A stretch of 64,000 nucleotides of DNA from Cryobacterium lactosi. Lineage in GTDB: Bacteria > Actinomycetota > Actinomycetes > Actinomycetales > Microbacteriaceae. Of the stretch, positions 27,654 through 35,742 are shown piece after piece; position 1 is the stretch's first letter; each line of letters begins with the position of its first letter. The stretch covers positions 62,358 through 126,357 of the forward strand of contig NZ_SOHM01000011.1 in assembly GCF_004403945.1 (NCBI RefSeq), given 5' to 3'. The notes beneath the pieces are model-generated. The model made no database searches. It was not told the origin of the DNA and saw nothing but the letters and a program-made list of their open reading frames with translations. The translations under genes and the position numbers were made by a program.

Positions 27654-28820
27654 TCAGGGTACGGGCGTGAGCCGGGCGAGAGTGCGCTGGATGGCGACGG
27701 CGGCCGCGCCCCGCGCCCAGGAGGAGACCCCGGCGTCGTCGACGCTGATCTGGAGCTCCGTCGCCTCGTCGTCGCGGTCGTTGCGGGCCGCTTCGATGAC
27801 CTCGTCCGACACCACATGCCACAGCCCGATGCCCTCGCCGGAGAGCACGACGGTGTCGAGCATCGCGATGTTCGCGACCAGGGCCACCAGCCGGCCGAGG
27901 GCCCGGCCGGAGGACCGCAGCACCGCCAGGGCATCCGGTTCGCCCGCAGCGGCGAGTGCGAGCACGTCGTCATAGTCGACCGGTCGACCGAGCCGATGGC
28001 TCACCTGCGCCCGGATGCTCGACTCCGTGAGCATGGCATCCGAGCAGCCACGGTGGCCGGAGCCGCAGACCGGCCCGTCGGAATCGAGGGGCACGTGCCC
28101 GCCCAGTCCCAATCCGCTGTCCCTGGTGGTGATGACCCGGTCGTTGATCACGAGTGCGTAGCCGACGCCGATGCCCAGGGTGATCACGGCGAAGGTGGAG
28201 GTGCCACGCCCGGCGCCGAACCACTGCTCGGCCGCGGCTAACCCGGCGACGTCATTCTCGACCAGCACCGGTACTCCGACGCGCGCTTCCAGCGCTGCAG
28301 CGAGGTCGACGTCGCGCCAGCCCAGGAACGGTGCCCGGGCGACGACCCTGGAGTCGGTGACCTTGCCGCCGACCGAGACGCCGACCGCGGCGATGGGCCC
28401 GGCCGTGGCGAGTTCCTGCACCAGCTCGTCGAGCTGGGCCACCACGGTATCGACGTCCCGGCTCTGCAGCGGACGGTGCGCAGAGGCGAGTTCGTTGGCC
28501 CGCAGGTCCGTGAGCACCCCGTAGGCGGCTTCGCCGGTGAGTTTCACCCCGACGAACCGGCGGCCGTCCAGCCGCACGTCGAGCGGTCTGGTGGGCCGGC
28601 CGACCGAGCCTGTCGCGTCGTCGTCGATCTCCACGAACAGGCCACGATCGAAGAAGGGTTTGCTCAGCCGGGTGAGGCTGGCCGGGGACAGGCCGAGGCG
28701 GCGGCCCAGGTCACCGCGGGAGATCGGCCCGTGCATGAGGACGGCGCGCGCCAGGCCCAGCGCCGATTCGCCGATCGGCGGCAGGGTCTCAGTACTCCCG
28801 GTGTCAGGAATCCCGAACAT
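27654..28820 (-). CDS. ROK family transcriptional regulator
   Basis: A 388-residue protein. It has an N-terminal winged helix-turn-helix (ALGLARAVLMHGPISRGDLGRRLGLSPASLTRLSKPFFDRGLF) and a sugar-kinase-like ROK domain (GVSVGGKV, LVENDVAGLAAAEQWFGAGRG, LGIGVGYALVIND and a GHRGCSDAMLTESSI stretch). The usual zinc-binding Cys cluster of ROK proteins is reduced to CGSGHRGC. The start at 28820 (MFGIPDTGS) has AGAGAGG eight bases upstream. It is divergent from a GH13 alpha-glucosidase gene, its likely target, across a region with a perfect 13-bp inverted repeat. Confidence 0.88.
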   Translation of the reverse strand: MFGIPDTGSTETLPPIGESALGLARAVLMHGPISRGDLGRRLGLSPASLTRLSKPFFDRGLFVEIDDDATGSVGRPTRPLDVRLDGRRFVGVKLTGEAAYGVLTDLRANELASAHRPLQSRDVDTVVAQLDELVQELATAGPIAAVGVSVGGKVTDSRVVARAPFLGWRDVDLAAALEARVGVPVLVENDVAGLAAAEQWFGAGRGTSTFAVITLGIGVGYALVINDRVITTRDSGLGLGGHVPLDSDGPVCGSGHRGCSDAMLTESSIRAQVSHRLGRPVDYDDVLALAAAGEPDALAVLRSSGRALGRLVALVANIAMLDTVVLSGEGIGLWHVVSDEVIEAARNDRDDEATELQISVDDAGVSSWARGAAAVAIQRTLARLTPVP

Positions 28821-28904
28821 GGAGGTCGCCTCTCTTGGCCCCCGAAGCGGGCTGGGTCTCATCTTGACATAGACGCCCCCGCCGCCGCACGAGCCGCCAG
28901 CCAC

Positions 28905-28938
28905 CCCGGGTGGCACCCCCGCAGTGGTGCCACCCGGG
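28905..28938. promoter_or_regulatory. perfect 13-bp inverted repeat between ROK regulator and GH13 genes
   Basis: CCCGGGTGGCACC (28905-28917) and its exact reverse complement (28926-28938) flank an 8-bp spacer. It lies about 110 bp before the GH13 start and about 85 bp before the ROK start in the shared divergent promoter region. It could be an operator or a hairpin in an mRNA leader; the AT-rich stretch just right of it (28963-28986) may hold the GH13 promoter. Confidence 0.55.
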
Positions 28939-29047
28939 CGCCGGACGCTACATTGGAGCGACGTTTTATTTCTGTAGCTAAACCAATTCGTCTGCTGCCG
29001 GATGGCCCGCGCCCGCCCGCGGCCGCTCCCGGCCAGGGAGGACCCAC

Positions 29048-30775
29048 GTGACCAGTCTCGACAGCCGCACCGTCAACGATCCCGCCGCTGCCGCGTCGGA
29101 CGGCACTCCCCCGCCGGCCGAGGCCGCCCCGTGGTGGACCACCGCCGTGGTGTACCAGGTCTACCCGCGGAGCTTCGCCGACTCGAACGGCGACGGCATC
29201 GGCGACCTCGGCGGGGTGCGCGGCAAGCTCGACTATCTCGCCGAGCTCGGCGTCGACGCCATCTGGCTCTCACCGGTGTACCCGTCCCCGCAGCACGACA
29301 ACGGCTACGACATCCGCGATTACCAGGACATCGACCCGGTGTTCGGCAGCCTCGCCGAGTTCGACCTGCTGCTGGCCGAGGCCCACGAGCGCGGCATCAA
29401 GATCGTGATGGACCTGGTGGTGAACCACACCAGCGACGAGCATCCGTGGTTCGTCGAGTCGCGCTCGTCGATCGACAACCCCAAGCGGGACTGGTACTGG
29501 TGGCGGCAGCCCGGCGCGGCCGGCGCCGAACCGAACGGCTGGGGCAGCGCATTCAGCGGCCCCGCCTGGACCCTGGACGAGACGACGGGTGAGTACTACC
29601 TGCACCTGTTCGCCAAGCAGCAGCCCGACCTCAACTGGGAGAACCCCGAGGTACGCCAGGCCGTCTACACGATGATGAACTGGTGGCTGGACCGCGGCGT
29701 CGACGGGTTCCGGATGGACGTGATCAACTTCATCGCCAAGCAGGTCGAGCTGGTCAGCGGGCCGGCCGCGGCCACCGATGGCGGCTCGCCGATGGGCGCG
29801 CAGATCCACGACTACCTGCAGGAGATGCACCGGGCCGTGTTCGCGGGCCGCACGGGCGAGCACCTCACCGTGGGCGAGATGCCGGGCGTCAGCATCGACG
29901 ACGCCGTGCTGTTCACGGATGCCGCCCGCGGCGAGGTCGACATGATCTTCCAGTTCGAGCACGTCTCCCTCGACCAGGGCACCCACAAGTTCGACCCGCT
30001 GCCGCGCAGCCTCGTGCCGCTGAAGCGCAGCCTCGCCCGCTGGCAGGATGGCCTGGCCGCCACCGGCTGGAACAGCCTGTACCTGAACAACCACGACCAG
30101 CCCCGGCTGGTGTCAAGGTTCGGCAACGACGCCTCGTGGCGCTACGAGTCCGCCACGCTCTGGGCGCTGGTGCTGCACCTGCACCGCGGCACGCCCTACA
30201 TCTACCAGGGCGAAGAGATCGGTATGACGAACGTGAAGTTCGACAGCATCGAGCACTACCGCGATATCGAATCGCTCAACCACTACCGCGAGGCCGTGGA
30301 GCAGTTCGACCAGTCGCCGGCGAGCGTGCTGGCCGGCGTGCATGCCATGGGCAGGGACAACGCCCGCACGCCCATGCAGTGGGACGGTTCGGCCAACGCC
30401 GGCTTCAGCACCGGCACCCCGTGGCTGGCGGTGAACCCGAACTATCCCGCCATCAACGCGGCGGCCGACCAGGCATCCGCGCGGAGCGTTTTCGCCTTCT
30501 ACCAGCGCCTGATCGCGCTGCGGCACAACGACGAGGTGGTGGCCCTTGGCGCGTTCGAGCTGATCGAACCCGACCACGAGCAGCTGTACGCGTTCACCCG
30601 CAGCCTGAACGGTCAGACCCTGCTGGTGCTGGCCAATGTGTCGGATGAGCCGCTGACGGTTCAGGGCGCCTGGTTGCCCGATGACATCTCCGGCGCCGAG
30701 CTGCTGCTGGGCAACTATCCCGGCGACGGTGCCGCGGCCCTCCGCCCCTGGGAGGCCCGGCTCTACCGGCTGTAG
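29048..30775 (+). CDS. glycoside hydrolase family 13 alpha-glucosidase (oligo-alpha-glucosidase type)
   Basis: A 575-residue GH13 enzyme. The conserved regions are visible: DGIGDLGGVRGKLDYL and DAIWLSPVYPSPQHDNGYD, DLVVNHTSDEHPWF, nucleophile Asp in DGFRMDVINF, acid/base Glu in TVGEMPG and the third carboxylate in LNNHDQPR. The QHDNGYDIRDY form is that of alpha-glucosidases and oligo-1,6-glucosidases rather than amylases. Cytoplasmic, no signal peptide. It starts with GTG at 29048 after GGGAGGACC. It is probably controlled by the divergent ROK regulator. Confidence 0.92.
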   Translation: MTSLDSRTVNDPAAAASDGTPPPAEAAPWWTTAVVYQVYPRSFADSNGDGIGDLGGVRGKLDYLAELGVDAIWLSPVYPSPQHDNGYDIRDYQDIDPVFGSLAEFDLLLAEAHERGIKIVMDLVVNHTSDEHPWFVESRSSIDNPKRDWYWWRQPGAAGAEPNGWGSAFSGPAWTLDETTGEYYLHLFAKQQPDLNWENPEVRQAVYTMMNWWLDRGVDGFRMDVINFIAKQVELVSGPAAATDGGSPMGAQIHDYLQEMHRAVFAGRTGEHLTVGEMPGVSIDDAVLFTDAARGEVDMIFQFEHVSLDQGTHKFDPLPRSLVPLKRSLARWQDGLAATGWNSLYLNNHDQPRLVSRFGNDASWRYESATLWALVLHLHRGTPYIYQGEEIGMTNVKFDSIEHYRDIESLNHYREAVEQFDQSPASVLAGVHAMGRDNARTPMQWDGSANAGFSTGTPWLAVNPNYPAINAAADQASARSVFAFYQRLIALRHNDEVVALGAFELIEPDHEQLYAFTRSLNGQTLLVLANVSDEPLTVQGAWLPDDISGAELLLGNYPGDGAAALRPWEARLYRL

Positions 30776-30797
30776 CCGGCAACTGGCCCCGCTACGA

Positions 30798-30829
30798 ACA
30801 AATGCCCCCGGTGCGCCGGGGGCATTTGT
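30798..30829. terminator. bidirectional terminator between GH13 and APC permease genes
   Basis: A perfect 14-bp stem (arms 30798-30811 and 30816-30829) with a 4-base loop; stem ends ACAAAT/ATTTGT give A/T-rich bases on both outer sides. It sits between two convergent stop codons. Confidence 0.88.
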
Positions 30830-30859
30830 CCGTTGCGGGACCAGTTGTGGACTCCGGGG

Positions 30860-32404
30860 CTACTCGCCCTTGGGCCGGAGGGCGCGTTCCTCGCGTTCGA
30901 TCTCCTCGCGACGGGTCGCGTCCACGATGAGCTTGGCGTTGATGCCCACCAGGGAGTGCCGGCGACCATAGGCGAAGTACACGATGAAGCCGAGCGCCAA
31001 CCAGACCGCGAACCGCGCCCAGGTGAGGGTGGTGAGGTTCAGCATCAGCCAGAAGCAGAGCACGGCCGAGAGGATCGGCAGGAACGGCGACAGCGGCACC
31101 TTGAACGCGCGCTTGAGGTCGGGGCGCTTCTTGCGCAGCACCACCACGGCGATGCTCACGAGCACAAACGCCGACAGCGTGCCGATGTTGATCATCTCTT
31201 CGAGCACGCCCACATCGGTGAGGCCGGCGATCAGCGCGACGGCCGCGCCGGTGATGATCTGGATGCGCACCGGCGTACGGCGCTTCTCCGAGGTGACGCT
31301 CAGCCAGCGGGGCAGCAGGCCGTCCCGGCTCATGGCGAACAGCACCCGGGAGAGGCCGAGCAGCAGCACCATGATCACCGTGGTGAGGCCGGCCAGGATG
31401 CCGATGGAGATGACCTGGGCGGCCCAGCCGGCGCCGACGGCGATGAACGCCGTGGCCAGCGAGGCGTTGGGGTCGTCGGCGAGCACGGTGTAGGGCACCA
31501 TGCCGGTGAGCACGAGGCTGACGCCCACGTAGAGCACCGTCACGATGGCCAGGCCGGCGAAGATGCCGCGCGGCAGGGTCTTCTGCGGGTTCTTGACCTC
31601 TTCGGCGCTGGTGGCCACCACGTCGAAGCCGATGAAGGCGAAGAACACCAGCGACGCACCGGCGAGCAGGCCGAAGATTCCGTACTGCGCCGGTGCGGCA
31701 CCGGTCATGAAGGAGAACAGCGACTGAGTCCAGACGTCGCTGCCGACGCCATCCGTGGTGGGCACCGACTCGGGGATGAACGGCGAGTAGTTCGCCGGGT
31801 TGATGAAGAACGCGCCGACCACGATGACGAAGAGCACGATCGCGACCTTGACGATGGTGAACACGCTGGCGACTCGGGCGGAGAGCTGGGTGCCCAGAAC
31901 CAGCAGGGTGGTGAAGATGGCGACGATCACGAAGGCGCCCCAGCTCACGTCCAGGCCCACGACGTTGATGGTGGCGGGGATGTCCCAGTCCCAGAGCGCG
32001 AAGACGTTGCTGAGGTAGATGCCCCAGTACTTGGCGATCACGGCCGCGGCGGTGAGCATTTCCAGGATCAGGTCCCAGCCGATGATCCAGGCCAGCAGTT
32101 CGCCCAGCGTGGCGTAGGTGAAGGTGTAGGCGGAGCCGGCGACGGGCACCGCGGAGGCGAACTCGGCGTAACACATGATCGCGAGGGCACAGGTGACCGC
32201 GGCGAGCACGAAGGCGAGCGTCACGGATGGGCCGGCGTAGCTGCCGGCGGCCTTGGCGCCCACCGAGAAGATACCGGCGCCCACGGCAACCGCTACGCCC
32301 ATGACCATCAGATCCCAGGTTCCAAGGGTGCGTTTGAGGCTATGGCCCTTCTCCAGGGAATCCGCAATCGACGATTCGATGCTCTTAGTACGCCAGAGAC
32401 TCAT
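30860..32404 (-). CDS. APC superfamily amino acid permease (YfnA/CAT-like)
   Basis: A 514-residue transporter with about twelve membrane helices. Hallmarks are VMGVAVAVGAGIFSVGAKAAG in helix 1 (unwound substrate site), CYAEFASAVPVAGSAYTFTYATLGELLAWIIGWDL, and FFAFIGFDVVATSAEEVKNPQKTLPRGI. This is the pattern of cationic/broad amino acid transporters of the YfnA type; the substrate is uncertain. The start at 32404 (MSLWRTKSIESS) matches the family; the frame is open to 32518. The C-terminal tail is Glu/Arg-rich. Confidence 0.9.
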   Translation of the reverse strand: MSLWRTKSIESSIADSLEKGHSLKRTLGTWDLMVMGVAVAVGAGIFSVGAKAAGSYAGPSVTLAFVLAAVTCALAIMCYAEFASAVPVAGSAYTFTYATLGELLAWIIGWDLILEMLTAAAVIAKYWGIYLSNVFALWDWDIPATINVVGLDVSWGAFVIVAIFTTLLVLGTQLSARVASVFTIVKVAIVLFVIVVGAFFINPANYSPFIPESVPTTDGVGSDVWTQSLFSFMTGAAPAQYGIFGLLAGASLVFFAFIGFDVVATSAEEVKNPQKTLPRGIFAGLAIVTVLYVGVSLVLTGMVPYTVLADDPNASLATAFIAVGAGWAAQVISIGILAGLTTVIMVLLLGLSRVLFAMSRDGLLPRWLSVTSEKRRTPVRIQIITGAAVALIAGLTDVGVLEEMINIGTLSAFVLVSIAVVVLRKKRPDLKRAFKVPLSPFLPILSAVLCFWLMLNLTTLTWARFAVWLALGFIVYFAYGRRHSLVGINAKLIVDATRREEIEREERALRPKGE

Positions 32405-32638
32405 GGGCTGTCCGATCCGTGTAAAGCTCAAGTTTAGCCAGTCCCCTGCGCCGGCGGCAGACCGAAAGTCCCTTCTCGGCTCCGGCCCCGGCTCGCCTTT
32501 GGCTGAGTGGAACCTCAACGTTTCGTGGATATCCGTGGCTGTCGCCGCGACCGTGGCTACCGTGGAGCCCAGCGGCGGAGCATCCAGGCCGCTCTCGCAT
32601 CAGTCGCCGCATCCGACCGACAAAGAAGGAGAACCACA

Positions 32639-33193
32639 ATGACGACCACCGAACTCTCCGGCAAGCGCATCGCGTTCCTGCTCACCGACGGCTACGAGGA
32701 CAGTGAACTGAGCAGCCCCTGGCAGGCCGTGACGGATGCCGGCGCCACCGCAGTACTCGTCTCCCCCGCCACCGAGAGCGTCACCGGCAAGAAGGGGCAC
32801 TCGCAGTACGTCGACCTCGCGGTGGCCGACGCCAAGGCCGCGGACTTCGACGCTCTGGTGCTGCCCGGTGGCGTGGTGAACGCCGACCACCTACGGATGG
32901 ACGTGGACGCGATCGCCTTCACCCGGGACTTCTTCGATACACACAAGCCGGTCTCGGCCATTTGCCACGCCGCCTGGATCCTCATTGAGGCCGGTGTGAT
33001 CAAGGGGCGCACCCTCACGTCGTATCCGAGCCTGAAGACCGACCTGCAGAACGCCGGCGCCACCTGGGTCGATGAAGAGGTCGTGGTGGACCAGGGTCTG
33101 GTCTCCAGCCGCACTCCGGCCGATCTGCCGGCATTCAACGCCAAGGTGATCGAAGAGGTGGCCGAGGGCGCGCACTCCGGCCAGACCACGTAG
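32639..33193 (+). CDS. DJ-1/PfpI family protein (type 1 glutamine amidotransferase-like)
   Basis: A 184-residue PfpI-type protein: GKRIAFLLTDGYEDSELSSPW (with the acidic elbow residue), LVLPGGVVNADHLR, nucleophile Cys in SAICHAAWILIEAG, and TSYPSLKTDLQNAGATWVDEEVVVDQGLVSSRTPADLPAF. Members are described as proteases, deglycases or chaperones; the true reaction is debated. ATG at 32639 has GAAGGAG. A fructosamine kinase-like gene lies next to it in convergent orientation; both families are linked to glycation damage, a loose contextual hint only. Confidence 0.92.
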   Translation: MTTTELSGKRIAFLLTDGYEDSELSSPWQAVTDAGATAVLVSPATESVTGKKGHSQYVDLAVADAKAADFDALVLPGGVVNADHLRMDVDAIAFTRDFFDTHKPVSAICHAAWILIEAGVIKGRTLTSYPSLKTDLQNAGATWVDEEVVVDQGLVSSRTPADLPAFNAKVIEEVAEGAHSGQTT

Positions 33194-33211
33194 CAACGCC
33201 GGCTTGGCCGG

Positions 33212-34021
33212 CTACTCCGATGCCTTCGGCCGGCCGAGACTGGGCAGTTCCAGCACGGCCTCCGCGGCCTGCTCGAGCGCCCGGCCGTAGGCCGCACCGT
33301 GCCCGGCGGCGTGCACGGCCAGCGGATGCAGCTGGTGCAGCGGCGTGCGTGCCCGCCAGCCTGGCAACAGCGGGGAGGCCGACTCGTAACCGGCGGTGAT
33401 CTCCTCGAGGTACGGGCAGCCGAACAGCGCCAGCATCGCCAGGTCGGTCTCGCGGTGGCCGCCGTGCGCAGCCGGGTCGATGAGCACGACGCCGTCCGCC
33501 GACCAGAGCACATTGCCGGTCCAGAGGTCGCCGTGCAGCCGGGCGGGCGGGGCGCCGTCATCGAAGTCACCCGCCTCGATGCGCGCGCAGGCGGCGTGCA
33601 CGGCCTCGGACTGGCGGGCCGTGATGCCGCCCACGTCGAGCGCGATATCGAGGTACGGCAGTACCCGGTACCGGGCGTAGAACGCGCCCCAGGTGTCTTC
33701 GTACGCGGCGGGCAGACTGCGGTTGCCGATGAACAACGGGCCGCTCCAGTTGTCCGGCGGTGCACCGAATGCCGCCGCGCCGGCCGAGTGGGTCACCGAC
33801 AGCTGGGCGCCGAACGCCCGGGCCGCAGCGGTGGTGGGCGGCACCTCGTCGACGGTTTCGAGCACGATGTGTCCGGGCTCGAGGTCGATCACCTGTGCCG
33901 TGCGCACGCCGCCGGGCACCGCCAGCCAGACCAGGCCGGCGGCTTCGGCCTCGAAGAAGCCCGATGGGGCCCCGTGTCGGCGTTTGTCGAAGCCCCGGGG
34001 GTCGCCGGCGAAGTCGTTCAT
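33212..34021 (-). CDS. fructosamine kinase family protein
   Basis: A 269-residue protein kinase-fold enzyme. The catalytic loop reads ARLHGDLWTGNVLW and the metal-binding segment VLIDPAAHGGHRETDLAMLALFG, both typical of fructosamine-3-kinase-like proteins that phosphorylate sugars on glycated amines so that they fall off. The start at 34021 (MNDFAGDPRGFDKRR) is chosen; the frame is open to 34210 but that part overlaps the repeat and operators of the next gene pair. Shorter than most relatives at the N-terminus but with the catalytic region whole. Confidence 0.87.
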   Translation of the reverse strand: MNDFAGDPRGFDKRRHGAPSGFFEAEAAGLVWLAVPGGVRTAQVIDLEPGHIVLETVDEVPPTTAAARAFGAQLSVTHSAGAAAFGAPPDNWSGPLFIGNRSLPAAYEDTWGAFYARYRVLPYLDIALDVGGITARQSEAVHAACARIEAGDFDDGAPPARLHGDLWTGNVLWSADGVVLIDPAAHGGHRETDLAMLALFGCPYLEEITAGYESASPLLPGWRARTPLHQLHPLAVHAAGHGAAYGRALEQAAEAVLELPSLGRPKASE

Positions 34022-34066
34022 CCCTCCACTCTGGTCGGTTGCCCCTCCCAGCGCTACGCCCCCCTC

Positions 34067-34127
34067 CGCGAACCGTGAGTCAAGCACGCATCCGTGCCCC
34101 GCAAAGCTGCTTGATTCACAGTTCGCG
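34067..34127. repeat. dispersed inverted repeat, copy 2 (CGCGAACYGTGAG... arms)
   Basis: Arms 34067-34086 and 34108-34127 pair at 18 of 20 positions around a 21-bp spacer. The arms match copy 1 at 25595-25655. Located in the gap between the fructosamine kinase-like gene and the membrane/HTH gene pair. Confidence 0.82.
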
Positions 34128-34143
34128 AGACCCCGGGCACCAA

Positions 34144-34190
34144 TGTCAAGGAAGGGTTGACACGGGGCCAGTGTCAATGCATCCTTGACA
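34144..34190. promoter_or_regulatory. two TGTCAA-N7-TTGACA palindromes directly before the membrane/HTH operon
   Basis: Palindromes at 34144-34162 and 34172-34190 share the same arms and the same 7-bp spacer length, with different spacer sequence, and start 28 bp apart. The second ends one base before the ATG at 34192. Such paired sites are typical of a dimeric repressor; the HTH protein encoded by the second gene of the operon is the natural candidate. TTGACA could also serve as a -35 element. Confidence 0.65.
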
Positions 34191-34191
34191 C

Positions 34192-34479
34192 ATGAGTTCA
34201 CACACGTCACTCCCCCGCCCCCGTTGGTACGCCGCCGCCATCGTCAGCGCGGTCGTCATCATCGCAGCCCTCTTGATAGCAGCCCTGCTGACCGCCGATG
34301 ACACGGCCGACACCGTCTTCGGCGCCTTCACCGGAGCGATCAGCATCGGGCTCCTGGCCCTCATCCTCTGGACCGAGATCGGCCGCAAACAACTGGCCCG
34401 CCTCCGCGACGCCGCAGCGCTCGATGACCTCGAACCGCTCCGCGCGGCGACGGACGCCGACCGCGCGGACGAGCGATGA
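34192..34479 (+). CDS. small membrane protein with two predicted helices, unknown function
   Basis: A 95-residue protein: short N-terminus (MSSHTSLPRPRW), two hydrophobic segments at about 13-35 and 42-60, and a charged cytoplasmic-looking tail (GRKQLARLRDAAALDDLEPLRAATDADRADER). No family recognised. No ribosome binding site is evident; the ATG is one base after a palindrome, so the mRNA may be nearly leaderless. Its stop region overlaps the start of the downstream HTH gene (ATGA), so the two are translated together. Confidence 0.7.
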   Translation: MSSHTSLPRPRWYAAAIVSAVVIIAALLIAALLTADDTADTVFGAFTGAISIGLLALILWTEIGRKQLARLRDAAALDDLEPLRAATDADRADER

Positions 34480-35090
34480 CAGCCCAGACTCCCAGGCACC
34501 TGCCGCACGCTCTGACCGCTGAGGAGGCCACCGCGGTGCGCGACGCCGTTGCCGAAGCCGTTCTCGGCACCCCGACCGGCCTTCGCGCCGACCTCGAAGG
34601 CGACCCGGATGCCTACCTCCGCCTGGTCAGCGCCAGCCGCACCGCCGCGGAAGAGACCAGCAGACTCCTCAGGAACTCGATCAACGGCGCCCGCGCCGCC
34701 GGTCACAGCTGGGACACCCTCGGCCGGGTACTCGGCGTGAGCCGGCAAGCCGCGCAGCAGCGGTTCTCCAGCTCCACCCGCCCGTCGCCCGCCGGGGCCG
34801 GAGAGTCCGGGCAGCCGGCCCTCAAGGTACTGAGCCCCGTCACCGCATTCGACGAGATGGCCCTGCTGGCCGCCGAGGGCCGCCGCGGCTGGCACGTCGT
34901 GGACTCGGGCACCCTGTCCCACGTGTTGGAGTCGTCCGACCGGCAGTGGGAGCACCGCCGGCTGCTGTGGACGCCGGGCAGCTCGGCTCGACGACACCTC
35001 GAGGCCGAGGGGTGGGCCCTGGTGAGCGAGACGACCTTCCCGTGGGGTTACTACACCCGACCGCTCGATGTGCCGGCCGACCCGTCCTGA
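34476..35090 (+). CDS. protein with helix-turn-helix-like segment, unknown function
   Basis: A 204-residue protein. Residues about 50-90 contain a sigma-like/XRE-like helix-turn-helix (RNSINGARAAGHSWDTLGRVLGVSRQAAQQRF). The C-terminal half (HVVDSGTLSHVLESSDRQWEHRRLLWTPGSSARRHLEAEGWALVSETTFPWGYYTRP) matches nothing I recognise. It is coupled to the small membrane protein gene by a 4-base overlap. The operon begins behind two identical-type palindromes, so this may be its autoregulator, with the membrane protein as sensor or partner. Inference only. Confidence 0.75.
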   Translation: MTAQTPRHLPHALTAEEATAVRDAVAEAVLGTPTGLRADLEGDPDAYLRLVSASRTAAEETSRLLRNSINGARAAGHSWDTLGRVLGVSRQAAQQRFSSSTRPSPAGAGESGQPALKVLSPVTAFDEMALLAAEGRRGWHVVDSGTLSHVLESSDRQWEHRRLLWTPGSSARRHLEAEGWALVSETTFPWGYYTRPLDVPADPS

Positions 35091-35105
35091 CCGGCACGGC
35101 CACCC

Positions 35106-35139
35106 GAGCTCACTGCACTGAGCTCACTGCACTGAGCTC
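35106..35139. repeat. 14-bp tandem repeat (2.4 units)
   Basis: GAGCTCACTGCACT occurs at 35106-35119 and 35120-35133, and GAGCTC again at 35134-35139, just after the HTH gene stop and before the rpsO terminator. Confidence 0.85.
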
Positions 35140-35184
35140 GTTCCACCGGGCCCGCGCAGCCGGGCGGCCGCATCCGGGCACACA

Positions 35185-35219
35185 AAACGGGCCGCCACCC
35201 AGAGGGTGACGGCCCGTTT
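35185..35219. terminator. terminator between HTH gene and rpsO (bidirectional)
   Basis: A 16-bp stem with one mismatch (arms 35185-35200 and 35204-35219) and a three-base loop, with A/T-rich outer ends (AAAC/GTTT). It lies 40 bp after the rpsO stop on the minus strand and ends the convergent operon as well. Confidence 0.85.
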
Positions 35220-35259
35220 CGAAGAAGATCGCGGTATCAGCGAACCATTCGGCTATTAC

Positions 35260-35529
35260 CTAGCGGCGCAGGCCGAGACGCTCGATGAGCGAGCGGTAAC
35301 GGTTGATGTCCACGTCGGACAGGTAGCCGAGCAGACGGCGACGCTGACCAACCAGGAGGAGCAGGCCACGACGCGAGTGGTGGTCGTGCTTGTGCTCTTT
35401 GAGGTGCTCCGTGAGGTCGAGAATGCGCTGCGTGAGCATTGCAATCTGGACTTCGGGGGAACCCGTGTCGCCCGGGTGGGTAGCGTACTTTTCGATGATC
35501 GCCTTCTTAGCATTAGCTTCGAGTGCCAT
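35260..35529 (-). CDS. rpsO: 30S ribosomal protein S15
   Basis: An 89-residue S15, the standard length. The conserved stretches [53 protein letters not shown] and LIERLGLRR are all present. It binds 16S rRNA in the platform of the small subunit and in other bacteria represses its own translation. A GAAAGGGGATC ribosome binding site precedes the ATG. Usually pnp lies directly downstream; here about 12 kb of other genes come first. Confidence 0.98.
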   Translation of the reverse strand: MALEANAKKAIIEKYATHPGDTGSPEVQIAMLTQRILDLTEHLKEHKHDHHSRRGLLLLVGQRRRLLGYLSDVDINRYRSLIERLGLRR

Positions 35530-35742
35530 AGATGGGATCCCCTTTCTCTCACTGCGCGGTGCTCGGGGCAGAATGCCTGAGCTCTCTTTATCCGCGGCCG
35601 TTGAACGGCAACCTCAAGATCCTAGCAGAGTCGAGCCGAGCCTGGCGGGTCGTGGTCCCCCCTGCCGTCGCCGATGATTGACTTAAGCACCCCGAACGAG
35701 GGGGCCCAGCAGCACCCGTAGGGCACGATTGAGGAGCACCCG

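Noticed and set aside
30833..32437. Plus-strand open frame rich in His, Asp and Glu opposite the APC permease
   Set aside because: Composition is the antisense image of a hydrophobic membrane protein; the minus-strand protein has clear helices and family motifs.
34157..34162. TTGACA at 34157 as a simple -35 promoter element
   Set aside because: No matching -10 element is found at 16-18 bp; the hexamer is better explained as the right arm of a duplicated palindrome, though overlap with a promoter is not excluded.
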